A program made the translations under genes and the position numbers. The notes under the pieces were generated by a model that was not told the DNA's origin, made no database searches, and worked only from the letters and a program-made list of their open reading frames with translations. From UBA11986 sp963734955 (lineage in GTDB: Bacteria > Bacteroidota > Ignavibacteria > UBA10030 > UBA6906), in contig CAVTJO010000012.1 in assembly GCA_963734955.1 (NCBI GenBank), positions 308,843-372,842 of the forward strand: a stretch of 64,000 nt of DNA. The letters run 5' to 3'. Shown piece by piece: positions 29,501 to 38,465 of this stretch. The first letter of the stretch is position 1. Every line of letters starts with the position of its first letter.

Positions 29501-32500
29501 TTTGTAAACGTATAACTGGACATTGTCCCGCGGTGCGTCCCGTTGACAATCACACTGTCAATATGGTAGTGAGGGAAAGGAGCGATCGTAAATGTCTGGC
29601 TTGCTCCGTCCGCAACACTCACAACGCCAGAAGGACTGATGCTGCCGTTGGCTCCGGCCGAGGCTGTAATTGTGTGGATGGTGGGGAGAACCTTGAAGAC
29701 TGCCCTGATTGTGCTGTCACCAACGACGTTTGTAAAGGTGTAGCTTGACATCGTCCCCCGGTATTCCCCGTTCACGATCACACTGTCGATCTGGTAGCCG
29801 CCATTTGGCGAAATCGTGAATGTTTGGCTCGCTGCATGATTGACGGCCACCGCTCCGCTTGGTGATATCGTCCCGTTCGCTCCCGCGGAGGCGGTGATGG
29901 TGTGTGCTGCCAGCGCAGCAATTTCAGGCGCACTCAATGCCCGGTTGTACACATGAACATCATCCAGTTGTCCAGTGAACTTCCGTGCACCATCGCTCTG
30001 TCCACCGATGCTCAAGGGAAGGCTATTGGATGCGATGGTCAATGAGGCCGTCTTCGATGTGTCGAGCAATCCATTGATATAAAATCTGATCGTTGTTCCG
30101 TCGTACGTTGCAGCATAGTGAACCCATCTGCCGTCAATCGGGTACTCACTTGCAGCGCGTGCACTCAAGCGACAGGTGTCAGCTGAAGTGACCTGATTAA
30201 AGCGAACGAACGGTCTCTTTGGCGGGTTTCCCGTTGATGTCGCCAGCGAAAGCTCATAACCGTCGGTTGTGCCATTGGTTGCCTTCTTGACGAGGTCCTG
30301 AGTGGCATACACCTCAGGTCTTACCCACGCAGCAAGAGTAATTGCATTCGTGATGTTGAGACTTGAGCTATGGGGGGCCGTTACGTACGTGGTTGCACCA
30401 TCGAACGCCAATGCTCGACCTCGTATCCCAGGCACCCGGCTCACGGTCCCCGTGATTGTTCCGTTATTGGAATACCCGGAGGAATCCACGAGAAGAGTAC
30501 CACTTGCTTCGTCCATTGCCCAATGCCCAACGAGCGCCGCCCCAAAATTCGCCGTGATGGTTTTGTTCCCGTCCATCGTCACGCTCAACGGATTCGCTGA
30601 CCCGCTGGCATCTCCACTCCAATCTATGAATGTCCATCCTGCGTTTGGCGTCGCGGTCAGTTGAACAATCGTGCCATGATTGTAGGTTGGCTGATCCGGA
30701 TCCTTCGACACGGTGCCGTTGGTCGCGTTTACCGCGAGCGTGTACGTGTTGATCGCAAACGATGCACTAATGGTATGATCACCGGTGACAGTGTTGAACG
30801 TGTAGCTTGTAATGGCTCCTCGTGAGACGAGATCAACAAGCACGTCGTTGACGTGGTACCCCGCGTTGGGAGTTATGGTGAACGTCTGGCTCGCGCTGTC
30901 ATTGACAACGACTGAACCGGACGGCACGATGGCACCGTTTGCTCCTGCACTAGCAGTGATCGTGTGTGTGTTGATGGCAAACGACGCACTGATGATATAG
31001 TTGGCCTGGACGTTGGTGAACGTATAGGAAGTCACTGCCCCAACGCTGGTGCCATCAACGAGTACATCAGCCACATGGTACCCACTGTTGGGCGTGATGG
31101 TGAATGTTTGATTTGCACCCTGTGTCACGCTGACGGAACCGCTGGGACTGATCGAACCATTTGCGCCAGCGGAGGCTGTGATCGTGTAGTGGATCGCAGT
31201 GGAGGCAAGTTGCTCAATCTCGGAAGCACTGAGTGCGCGGCTGTAAATGCGTACATCGTCCAACCCCCCTTTGAACGCTCTGGCACCGTTGTTTTCCGCT
31301 GCAAAGCTGACCGGCAGACTGTTTGTACCTATCGTAACAGAGACCGTACGCGAGGTATCAAGAACACCGTTGATATACAGCTTCATGGTGGTCCCGTCAT
31401 ACGTCCCTGCGTAGTGTACCCACGTACCATCAATCGGGTAGATACTGGCAGCCCGCGCACTGAGCCGGTAGGTGTCGCCGTCCGTTTGCTGGTTGAACCG
31501 GAAGAACACCCTCTGGGGCCAAGCGGAAGTGCTGCTCGCCAGGGCAAGTTCATACCCATTCGTGGCACCGTTGACCGCCTTCTTCACGAGATCCTGGGTG
31601 CCAACTTGTCCCGGACGAACCCAGGCCGCAATCGTGATCGCATTCGTGAGGTCGAATTGCGCACCATGAGGGACTGTGGCATACTGGCCGCTGCCGCTGA
31701 ACGTCAGTGCACTTCCCCGCACCCCGGCACCCCACGTCGGATTGCCAACTGTCGTTCCGTTGTCGTGGTACGTCGAGGAATCGGTCAGGGTTGTCCCGCT
31801 CCCTTCATCCATCGCCCAATGGCCCACGAGCGATGGGTTGATCGCAAACGAGGCACTTATTGAATGGTCGGCGATGACATCGCTAAACGTGTAGCTTGTA
31901 ATAGCTCCTTGTGAAACAAGGTCGACAAGTACATCGTTGACGTGGTAGCCCACGTTGGGAGTGATCGTGAACGTTTGGTTTGCGCCATCATTGACTATTA
32001 CTGGACCGGACGGCGCGACGGCACCGTTTGCCCCCGCACTGGCAGAGATCGTGTGTGTTATTGTGCTGATCGCAAAGGATGCACTGATGGTATGAGTTGC
32101 CTGCACGTTGGTAAATGTGTACGACGTGACCGCTCCAACGCTGCCGCCATCAACGAGTACATCAGCCACATGGTACCCACTGTTGGGCATGATGGTGAAT
32201 GTTTGATCTGCACCTTGCGCCACGCTGACTGATCCGCTCGGACTGATCGAACCGTTTGCTGCCGCTGATGCAGTAATAACGTATTGGACTGGAAGAGTGG
32301 CGAGCTGCACAATCTCAGAAGCACTGAGTGCACGGTTGTGGATATACACCTCGTCCATCTTTCCTTGAAAATAATATGGACTGGCAGCGTCCTTCTGCCT
32401 CGCAACGTACAGCGAATCAGTGTTGGTGCCGATCGTGAGTACAGCAGCCAGTGAGTCGGTCAGCACCCCGTTGATATACATCTTGATTTTGGATCCATCG

Positions 32501-34092
32501 TATGTGGCTGCCGCATGCATCCAGGTTGTTCCATCGGTCGGATATGATGCGGTGGAATTCACTCGTCTGGTGTCCGCCGAACTCTGCTGATTGAACCGAA
32601 CAAAGACCTTCCCTGCACTTGACAACGAAAGCTCATAACCATCGTTATTGTTCATCCACGCCTTGGCAACAACCCTTTGAGTTCCCACTTTCCCCGGAGC
32701 AATCCAGGCAGCAAGTGTAATGGCATTCGTCATTCCAAGACTTGCGGAATTGGGGACCGAGGCATATTGCGAAGTGCCATTGAACGTTATTGCCTGGCCT
32801 TGTTGACCTGACCCCCATGCCGGACCAAACCTGATGTTCCCATGATTTCCATTCCCCGAAGTATCTCGCAAGCTTACCCCGCTCCCCTCGTCCATTTTGT
32901 AGTAGGCAACCAGTCCGACATCGAGAGGTGAATCAAACGCCAGAACGCCAACAACGCTGCTTGTAGGCACGTTTGTCGCCAGGATGACATCGCCGTTGTC
33001 GAGGTTCTGCTTCGTGCTTGACACCTCATTGTAGATCCCCCCGCTGATCAGCGTTTGTCTCGATCCGAACGAGATCGGTGAGAGAGCAGTCTTCTTGTAA
33101 ACAATATCGCTCTGGCCTTCAGCAAGTGTGTAGCAAACCGTGAGGTCACCACGCATCTCGTTCAGTAGAACAATTCCGCGTGTCCCAACCTGATCGACCT
33201 CATAAATATTGTCCCACGTTCCGGCTGGGCGACGAATAAGGAGCGCCACTCTGGGATAGCCCGGAGTGTCGTAGCTGGTTTTTACGGCAGCGTAGACTGT
33301 GCCGTCAGAGGCGACTTTTATGTTCAAGTGATCATCGGCCATACCAGCGCCAATGTTCACGGCGGACTGCAAAGCGGGACTCTCATCCGTTGACCATGTT
33401 GTTGGATTGCCGCCATCGATATGAGTCTTGAAGCCAAAACGCTGTGTCATCTGGTTTGACCACAAAACCCCGACCTTCCCCAATGGTTGAATTGCTGTCA
33501 CCACGGAAATATCATCTGTACTGATTCCCGATGCGATTGTGATGGTCGAACTCCACACCGAGTATGGTGGATCGCTCCACCGGACGTTCACATCGGTGTT
33601 TGCATCGGAGGCAAGCCACATCCTCCCTTGAGTGTCGATGTCAATGGTGGCAGTCTCCACGCCGCTGTCAAGTGTCAGAGCAACAGCGGTTGGTCTGGAT
33701 GTCCACATTTGGTAGGTCGTGCTCGCGGACACGAACTCAACTGAAACAAGTGTTGAGTTCACACCGCGGTAAAGAAGAATATGAGCGACTCCACTCGCGG
33801 TTACTTTTGCATCCGCATGTGTATCGGTAGCATCGGACAGATGTAACACGCTCGTCCACGCGGTTCCATCAAGACGATAAAGATCTGTGCCGCTGCCGGC
33901 TGTGGCCAAGACCGCCCACCACCTCCCGGCGTATGTCCATGCCTTTGACTGGGGTTTCTCTCCCGTGTTTGCAGAGATCGCAAATGTCTGCAGGGAGGTG
34001 ATAGAGGAAAAGGAAGCTCCTTGCGCAAAGCCATTGACGCAAGAAACACCGATCAGTATGAGGACCGAAAGAAGCAGAGAACTTGTTTTCAT
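26560..34092 (-). CDS. Giant secreted LamG / InlB-repeat protein with T9SS sorting domain
   Basis: This is the longest gene, about 2510 residues from the ATG at 34092 (GGAG seven bases upstream; leader MKTSSLLLSVLILIGVSCVN GFAQ). Residues about 25-390 have no recognised fold and may be propeller-like. Four LamG (concanavalin-like) domains follow, each with a 'GSGTTLxDSSTYxNNG' start, an 'ITLAAWIAP' strand and a 'MDEVxIYNRALS' end. At least ten InlB-type repeats of about 70 residues (ITASAGANGSISPSG...) lie between and after them, some with the variant 'YTLAVNATNGTVSKDPDQ'. The 'GWNLISCPV / GWNMIGTIS' domain, an 'SLPPSPPVGAFDARF' domain and the sorting signal (RQNYPNPFNPSTTIRY...KKILLVK) finish it. 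LamG domains usually bind sugars; the protein is probably an adhesin or glycan-binding surface protein. Confidence 0.85.
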   Translation of the reverse strand: MKTSSLLLSVLILIGVSCVNGFAQGASFSSITSLQTFAISANTGEKPQSKAWTYAGRWWAVLATAGSGTDLYRLDGTAWTSVLHLSDATDTHADAKVTASGVAHILLYRGVNSTLVSVEFVSASTTYQMWTSRPTAVALTLDSGVETATIDIDTQGRMWLASDANTDVNVRWSDPPYSVWSSTITIASGISTDDISVVTAIQPLGKVGVLWSNQMTQRFGFKTHIDGGNPTTWSTDESPALQSAVNIGAGMADDHLNIKVASDGTVYAAVKTSYDTPGYPRVALLIRRPAGTWDNIYEVDQVGTRGIVLLNEMRGDLTVCYTLAEGQSDIVYKKTALSPISFGSRQTLISGGIYNEVSSTKQNLDNGDVILATNVPTSSVVGVLAFDSPLDVGLVAYYKMDEGSGVSLRDTSGNGNHGNIRFGPAWGSGQQGQAITFNGTSQYASVPNSASLGMTNAITLAAWIAPGKVGTQRVVAKAWMNNNDGYELSLSSAGKVFVRFNQQSSADTRRVNSTASYPTDGTTWMHAAATYDGSKIKMYINGVLTDSLAAVLTIGTNTDSLYVARQKDAASPYYFQGKMDEVYIHNRALSASEIVQLATLPVQYVITASAAANGSISPSGSVSVAQGADQTFTIMPNSGYHVADVLVDGGSVGAVTSYTFTNVQATHTISASFAISTITHTISASAGANGAVAPSGPVIVNDGANQTFTITPNVGYHVNDVLVDLVSQGAITSYTFSDVIADHSISASFAINPSLVGHWAMDEGSGTTLTDSSTYHDNGTTVGNPTWGAGVRGSALTFSGSGQYATVPHGAQFDLTNAITIAAWVRPGQVGTQDLVKKAVNGATNGYELALASSTSAWPQRVFFRFNQQTDGDTYRLSARAASIYPIDGTWVHYAGTYDGTTMKLYINGVLDTSRTVSVTIGTNSLPVSFAAENNGARAFKGGLDDVRIYSRALSASEIEQLASTAIHYTITASAGANGSISPSGSVSVTQGANQTFTITPNSGYHVADVLVDGTSVGAVTSYTFTNVQANYIISASFAINTHTITASAGANGAIVPSGSVVVNDSASQTFTITPNAGYHVNDVLVDLVSRGAITSYTFNTVTGDHTISASFAINTYTLAVNATNGTVSKDPDQPTYNHGTIVQLTATPNAGWTFIDWSGDASGSANPLSVTMDGNKTITANFGAALVGHWAMDEASGTLLVDSSGYSNNGTITGTVSRVPGIRGRALAFDGATTYVTAPHSSSLNITNAITLAAWVRPEVYATQDLVKKATNGTTDGYELSLATSTGNPPKRPFVRFNQVTSADTCRLSARAASEYPIDGRWVHYAATYDGTTIRFYINGLLDTSKTASLTIASNSLPLSIGGQSDGARKFTGQLDDVHVYNRALSAPEIAALAAHTITASAGANGTISPSGAVAVNHAASQTFTISPNGGYQIDSVIVNGEYRGTMSSYTFTNVVGDSTIRAVFKVLPTIHTITASAGANGSISPSGVVSVADGASQTFTIAPFPHYHIDSVIVNGTHRGTMSSYTFTNVRGDSTIHATFAVNTYMLNITVVGSGSVGKVPDQPTYNYGTIVQLTATPAGVWSFSGWSGDASGFTNPLSVTMDTNKSITATFTNTNTLVGYWAMNEGSGTTLVDSSTYGNYGAISGGPSWVTGVKGQALNFNGSSQYAAVCDTPSVRISSAITLAAWIAPTTVTTQRIITKAVMGSSDGYELSLGSLGKVFFRLNEHTNSHRLDAVTTYPTTGTSWMHAAATYDGDSLRLYINGVREGVGKMGVPIGTNTDSVYIGRQKDPANPCWYWGKMDEVRLYNRALSVSEIQALASHTITATAGAGGIINPAGVVNVLHHADQTFAITADPGYSISGVTVDGVSQGAIASYTFSHDTIDHTINATFVRSPHTITATAGANGSISPSGAVSVADGGSQTFMITPSTEYRVDSVLVDGVKVDSTTSYTFVNVTTDHTIRAVFRINRYTITASAGPNGTISPNGGVNVNHGSSQTFVIIPSGGYHVDSVLVDGVKVDSTTSYTFVNVTMDHTIRAVFRINQYTITSSAGPNGAISPNGGVYVNYGSSQTFVITPSGGYRVDSVLVDGVKVDSTTSYTFVNVTMDHTIRAAFAADLITIPVSMNSGWNLISCPVTVANDSVLALYPTAAFPYAFSFSSGYVQDYTMENGVGYWEKFSTPIAQSITGLARTCDSIAVRTGWNMIGTISSPVDTNTIVSVPPGLRQSNWFGYGGGYASVAQLVPGLAYWVKSNAAGKFVLANTPVSRPAKVEFSGLREVGEVLNTLLITDSRGGSQTLYFGVDASHEIAVSLYSLPPSPPVGAFDARFATADGGTMVQVHPVKVSAPVEFPVIIQSTAYPLTVTWEVGKGTASYELTDDVGGAVFHVRELNRGGSARIINSGVNRISVKLIGDGQLPKQFALRQNYPNPFNPSTTIRYDVPSQTHVMLRIYNILGQEVNTLINEVQEAGYRSAEWNSTDNSGLTVGSGTYFCRLTAGGFIDTKKILLVK
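27770..28330 (-). repeat. 216-bp tandem InlB-type repeats within the giant LamG gene
   Basis: A segment beginning CGTGACGTTTACAAACGTGT on the plus strand recurs at about 27778, 27994 and 28210 with few differences, each copy coding one 72-residue InlB-type repeat ending in VDSTTSYTFVNVT. Confidence 0.75.
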
Positions 34093-34307
34093 CGTGGTCT
34101 CCAACAAAGTGACTGCGAGTTCATAGTTCCCCCTCACTGCAACATGCAGCAAAAGTGGAAGGCAATGATTTGTTGTACAACTTGTACGACAAACGAAGCG
34201 CCGTTCTCGTTTCTTTCGCCGTCCGTGTCATTGTTCATCGGTCGTGAATACGAAAGAGAACCAGAACAACAGAAATTCCGTTGACCTACTTCCTTTTCCT
34301 TGCACAC

Positions 34308-37300
34308 TCACTTGAGAAGAACCATCTTCTTGACGCTGTTGAAGTCGCCCGCCTTGACACGATACAGGTAGACACCTGTCGCCACGGTTTTGTGGTTGTC
34401 ATCGCTGCCATCCCACATGACCTGATAGAATCCTGCCTCCTGGGCATCGTTCAGAAGTGTCGCCACCCGCACGCCAAGGATGCTATATACCTCAAGCGTC
34501 ACCTTCCCGGCCACAGGGATTTGATACTCGATGGTTGTCGTCGGGTTGAATGGGTTCGGATAGTTCTGCCCAAGACCATACTTCGTTGGCATCGTGCCAA
34601 CAGTGCTCCTCGACAGATTCGTCGCTAACCCTGTATTCCTGCTGCTTCTGCATTCCGCATTAACCAAACCAACAGATGTTGCTCCTGCGAAGCGCACAAC
34701 CGCAACTTCTCCCCCTCTGTTCAAACCCTGTGCCTCAAGTCCCATCACTGCCAGATCAACATACACCCTGTGTCCCTCTGCCCTGCTCATCAGCATCACT
34801 GGCGTCTCGTACGACCTCGTTAGTTCTCCTTTGTCTACTCCCAGCAATGACCCAAACTGGCCATTCAGCTCCAGCTTCATCGCGCGCACATCTGTCACTC
34901 CTCCACCAATCAGCACCGGAACTCTCAACTCATCCCCCACTCCCACTGGCTTGCCAAGCGAAACAACAAGTGGCTCACTCTGAGGAAGGATCTTCGGCAG
35001 TTCACTGCGCACTGTCTGACCATAACCGATCGAAAACATCACCAGGTCTTCAAAATCTATCTTCAAATCGTGTGTCGGCAACGAGAACACATACCCGTCC
35101 TGTGTCGGTCCAATATCATACTTCGACTTGTAGTTCGTCATACCCACGGGAGGTACGCCAGACCAATATGAAGCTGACCATGGAGCGAGATCCTGGAAGT
35201 TAATCTTCCCATCACCGGTGGCCTCACCACCAGAAGAAGCAACATCCCCCAGGTACGCCTTCACCTCCGCCTGATGCGGTGTGATGTACACACTCGATGG
35301 ACTGGACCCCGGGTTAAACGACAGTACGTGATCGCCAATCAATGCCACTGTCCCGTGCCCAGGCTTCTTCAGTTTCATCTTCAGTTCCGCTATGTAGTCA
35401 CCCACTCCGACCGTCACATTGGTCGGATCGATCAAACTCGCATTGAGTGTCACACGGTCGCCAGAGCCAAACCGATTCGACCCCGCATATAGCAGATTCG
35501 GACCCGTGAAAATCGACCCCATGAACAGCACCGTGTCCAGTGCAACCACCGCGCTGTCGTACTCCACCACAAGCTCACATGCGCCAAGTGTTGTTCCACT
35601 TTGCGGCACAATGTACAGACTGAATGGCTGTGTCCCTGTGTATCCCCAGTCATTCAACTGACCGAGATACCCACCCCCCCACGTCGCATTCGGGTACACC
35701 GCTCCCGCTGAGGCAACACTCGGACTCGTACTGATGAAAACATCGTACGCAGTTGCCGGAGTGTTGATGAACGCAAACGGCGTGAAGTGCGTCGTCGAGA
35801 AGGTAAACGTCTGGGCGCCGGCATTATACGTCCCGCTCAGCAATACCCATCGACCTGTCGTTGCGTTGTAGTACATCACCTTGCTGTCCACTCCGAACCC
35901 CGACACACCGCTGACATCAACCGTGATGGTTCCGCTGAAGCTGTTGTTTGCCAGTGGCGACGTGATATCGTACCACAGAGGGATATACGTTGATCCTGTG
36001 GGTGGATTCGGATATGTGGGATAAGGCGGTGTCTCAAGATATCGGCGAACCGTGACATTCCCGCCACTTGGTGGCAGAACACTGAAGGCCATCGTTACAT
36101 TCGAAAGCGGGAAACTGTAGACCATACCGGTGATTGTACACGACTGCGTCTCGGGCAAACCGTCCGCTTGCTCTTCAGCTCCAACAGATGAAGTCGGCTC
36201 GGGATCCACCCACATCCGAACTCGAACATTGTCATGATATATTGGAGAAGCAGCCCCATAGTTAAGGATGCTCAATCCACCGGATAAAACACCAGTTCCG
36301 ATATCCCGGTAAGTGGCTTGCCGCACGCCATCCAAATACAGTTTAATTGAATCGGCGTTCACACTTATCTTGAAATTGTAATATTGATTGGCATTATAGT
36401 TGAATGGGTAGCTCGCATTTATGTATTGAGAACCACCCTGATACCTTCGCACATATATGTCATTGATAGCTTCACCACGAAGCATAGCAAAGTACATATT
36501 GTTGACATCGGTCTCCCGGAAATGCATTTCAGGAGTACAAGAGTTGTTCACATCCAGAAGCATTTTCACCTTTGTTTCAAAAATGAAATTGTTGAAACTC
36601 CTATCGGTGGTGGTGAGAAGAGAGAAATGGTCATTTGAGCCTACTAGGCTAAGAACATTCTTGCCGTTGTCTTGAACGATCGCTACAGTTGGTGATCCCA
36701 CTTTACTCCACAGACTGCTCCTTGGTGCAACCGAGCCTTGGAAATAGAATCCCTTGTTCGTAGGGAAATTCTTGACTTGCTTCACCATTTGATCGAGGTA
36801 GTTGTACGCCTGCGTCGAATGAGAAGATTGGTAACTTGATACCCAGTCATAATTCAGCGCCATCCCCCAAAGTGCAGCTCCAATTTCATAGGATCCTTTC
36901 CAGCCGTCGAGATTGTAGGAGCCACCGCTCGACAGATTCCGGTAACTGAAAAAAGCACCATGATTGACATAGTTATGCACGTACGTGTCGATGTTTGCAT
37001 AATTATTGTCAGTCAGAAAATGCCAGGCCATCTGACCCTGCGTCAGATAATCGTAGGCTCCGCCAGATCTGTTGTAGAGCATCTTTACCGCGATCATGAA
37101 CCACTGCTGATGACATTCGTAAAAAGGATCTGAAGTTGACCCGTACCATGTCAGACCACCATTTGACGAGAGCCAGAATGTAGAAAGTAGATAGTCAATG
37201 TTGTTCTTCACTGCGGTGAGATAGGAGGCGTCACCGGTGACATCATAGGCCGTCAGTACCCCGAAATCTCTTTTCTCATGCTCCTGGATCCCAGAGGCGC

Positions 37301-38285
37301 CGCTCCAGTTGCCACCCGACTGATTATTGATAAACGTTGTGGCATAGTTCTGAACAATGGCTCTTACCTCATTGGCCGATGTCGTGTTCCCAAAGTCATT
37401 GAACGCTTTCCAGGCATTGCTGAATCCGTGCAAAGCCATACTGCTGCCCCCGGCATCACCCAGACCAATAACGTTCTGCCATTGGCTCTTCACATATCCA
37501 TAGACCTTCACCATGTCGCTGTAACATACCGCAGAAAGTGCCGGATTGGCGGTCTTGAAGTATAGATACGCCAGCGCAAGGTTCGAAAGGGTCACGCCGT
37601 ATTCATACTGGGGTTCGTTGTGAGTCCCGACCGTCGACCCATCCGGATTGATCTGGCTGTGAATAAAATCAAACTCCTGTTGGATCATCGTATCAAGGGA
37701 TGCGATATTCCATCCATTCTGAGATCTGAGAAGGGCGAAATACAAAGCACCCTGCTGCATCTCCATGGAGTATTTCCAGTCATGGGGAACATAACCGCTG
37801 GTGCCCCAGGGATAGTTTAGAATCCGTATCCAGTTCTTCTGGGAAAGAGTATCAGGATTGGTAAAATCATCGAAGAACTTGAATGTGGAGGTCCCATTGC
37901 TGGCGCTCGTCGCCGTGGCGTTGCCATAGTATAGATACAATGTCGTTCCTGATGTTGGAACACTTGGCACCTTAACCCAGATACTGGCGGTGGTAGGTGA
38001 AATCCAATTCTCAATCCAGAAAGGGATCAGCGTCATCCCGTCACCCGACGTCAGGCGAATATCACTCCCATCGCTCTTCGCCCCGGCAAAATTGAACGAC
38101 CCGTCGAGCGTGATCTGGACCTGAAGGTCGGTGAGGGTTGTTCCACCGGGATTGGATATGGTCACAGCACGTCGGTATGCCCAACTCGAATTGTACCAAG
38201 ATTGCGCAGCAGCAGTGTTCAGATCGAGCATCAGCAACGCTACAACCGGTACAAAGGAGAACAACACTTTCACTGAACATTTCAT
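34308..38285 (-). CDS. DUF2341 / helical-domain / dockerin-like secreted protein with T9SS sorting domain
   Basis: The start is the ATG at 38285, with AGGAGG six bases upstream; the leader ends NTAAAQ. A DUF2341 domain (SWAYRRAVTISNPGG...LYLYYGNA) leads into FFDDFTNPDTLS. About 370 helix-rich residues follow with HNEPQYEYGVTLSNLALAYL, EHEKRDFGVLTAY and ECHQQWFMIAVKML. These resemble an alpha/alpha-barrel sugar-active fold, but no catalytic residue can be assigned. SLWSKVGSPTV then begins a LamG/DUF1080-like sandwich. The last 600 residues match the gene at 19862: a beta domain (LETPPYPTYPNPP), a cohesin-like domain, a dockerin-like pair (TGDGKINFQDL and DLKIDFEDL), a second cohesin-like domain, and the T9SS signal (QNYPNPFNPTTTIEY...KKMVLLK). 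The inferred role is surface carbohydrate binding or processing. Confidence 0.82.
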   Translation of the reverse strand: MKCSVKVLFSFVPVVALLMLDLNTAAAQSWYNSSWAYRRAVTISNPGGTTLTDLQVQITLDGSFNFAGAKSDGSDIRLTSGDGMTLIPFWIENWISPTTASIWVKVPSVPTSGTTLYLYYGNATATSASNGTSTFKFFDDFTNPDTLSQKNWIRILNYPWGTSGYVPHDWKYSMEMQQGALYFALLRSQNGWNIASLDTMIQQEFDFIHSQINPDGSTVGTHNEPQYEYGVTLSNLALAYLYFKTANPALSAVCYSDMVKVYGYVKSQWQNVIGLGDAGGSSMALHGFSNAWKAFNDFGNTTSANEVRAIVQNYATTFINNQSGGNWSGASGIQEHEKRDFGVLTAYDVTGDASYLTAVKNNIDYLLSTFWLSSNGGLTWYGSTSDPFYECHQQWFMIAVKMLYNRSGGAYDYLTQGQMAWHFLTDNNYANIDTYVHNYVNHGAFFSYRNLSSGGSYNLDGWKGSYEIGAALWGMALNYDWVSSYQSSHSTQAYNYLDQMVKQVKNFPTNKGFYFQGSVAPRSSLWSKVGSPTVAIVQDNGKNVLSLVGSNDHFSLLTTTDRSFNNFIFETKVKMLLDVNNSCTPEMHFRETDVNNMYFAMLRGEAINDIYVRRYQGGSQYINASYPFNYNANQYYNFKISVNADSIKLYLDGVRQATYRDIGTGVLSGGLSILNYGAASPIYHDNVRVRMWVDPEPTSSVGAEEQADGLPETQSCTITGMVYSFPLSNVTMAFSVLPPSGGNVTVRRYLETPPYPTYPNPPTGSTYIPLWYDITSPLANNSFSGTITVDVSGVSGFGVDSKVMYYNATTGRWVLLSGTYNAGAQTFTFSTTHFTPFAFINTPATAYDVFISTSPSVASAGAVYPNATWGGGYLGQLNDWGYTGTQPFSLYIVPQSGTTLGACELVVEYDSAVVALDTVLFMGSIFTGPNLLYAGSNRFGSGDRVTLNASLIDPTNVTVGVGDYIAELKMKLKKPGHGTVALIGDHVLSFNPGSSPSSVYITPHQAEVKAYLGDVASSGGEATGDGKINFQDLAPWSASYWSGVPPVGMTNYKSKYDIGPTQDGYVFSLPTHDLKIDFEDLVMFSIGYGQTVRSELPKILPQSEPLVVSLGKPVGVGDELRVPVLIGGGVTDVRAMKLELNGQFGSLLGVDKGELTRSYETPVMLMSRAEGHRVYVDLAVMGLEAQGLNRGGEVAVVRFAGATSVGLVNAECRSSRNTGLATNLSRSTVGTMPTKYGLGQNYPNPFNPTTTIEYQIPVAGKVTLEVYSILGVRVATLLNDAQEAGFYQVMWDGSDDNHKTVATGVYLYRVKAGDFNSVKKMVLLK

Positions 38286-38416
38286 GATGAACCTCCTCGA
38301 ATTGACTTTTCTCTGAGGCAACTTCAATGGACATGCCTTGAACCTCCGCGCTCCATCTCCCAGATCACAAAGAAATTCCTCGGCCGGAAAATATGTGGCC
38401 TGAATAAGAAAAATAA

Positions 38417-38453
38417 CGGAGAAGTCCCGCGTACACCCATTGGGACTTCTCCG
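38417..38453 (-). terminator. Rho-independent terminator after the cohesin/TIG gene
   Basis: The 12-bp stem CGGAGAAGTCCC / GGGACTTCTCCG is followed on the minus strand by TTATTTTTC. It lies 13 bp past the stop at 38466. Confidence 0.85.
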
Positions 38454-38465
38454 CATCACTACGAC

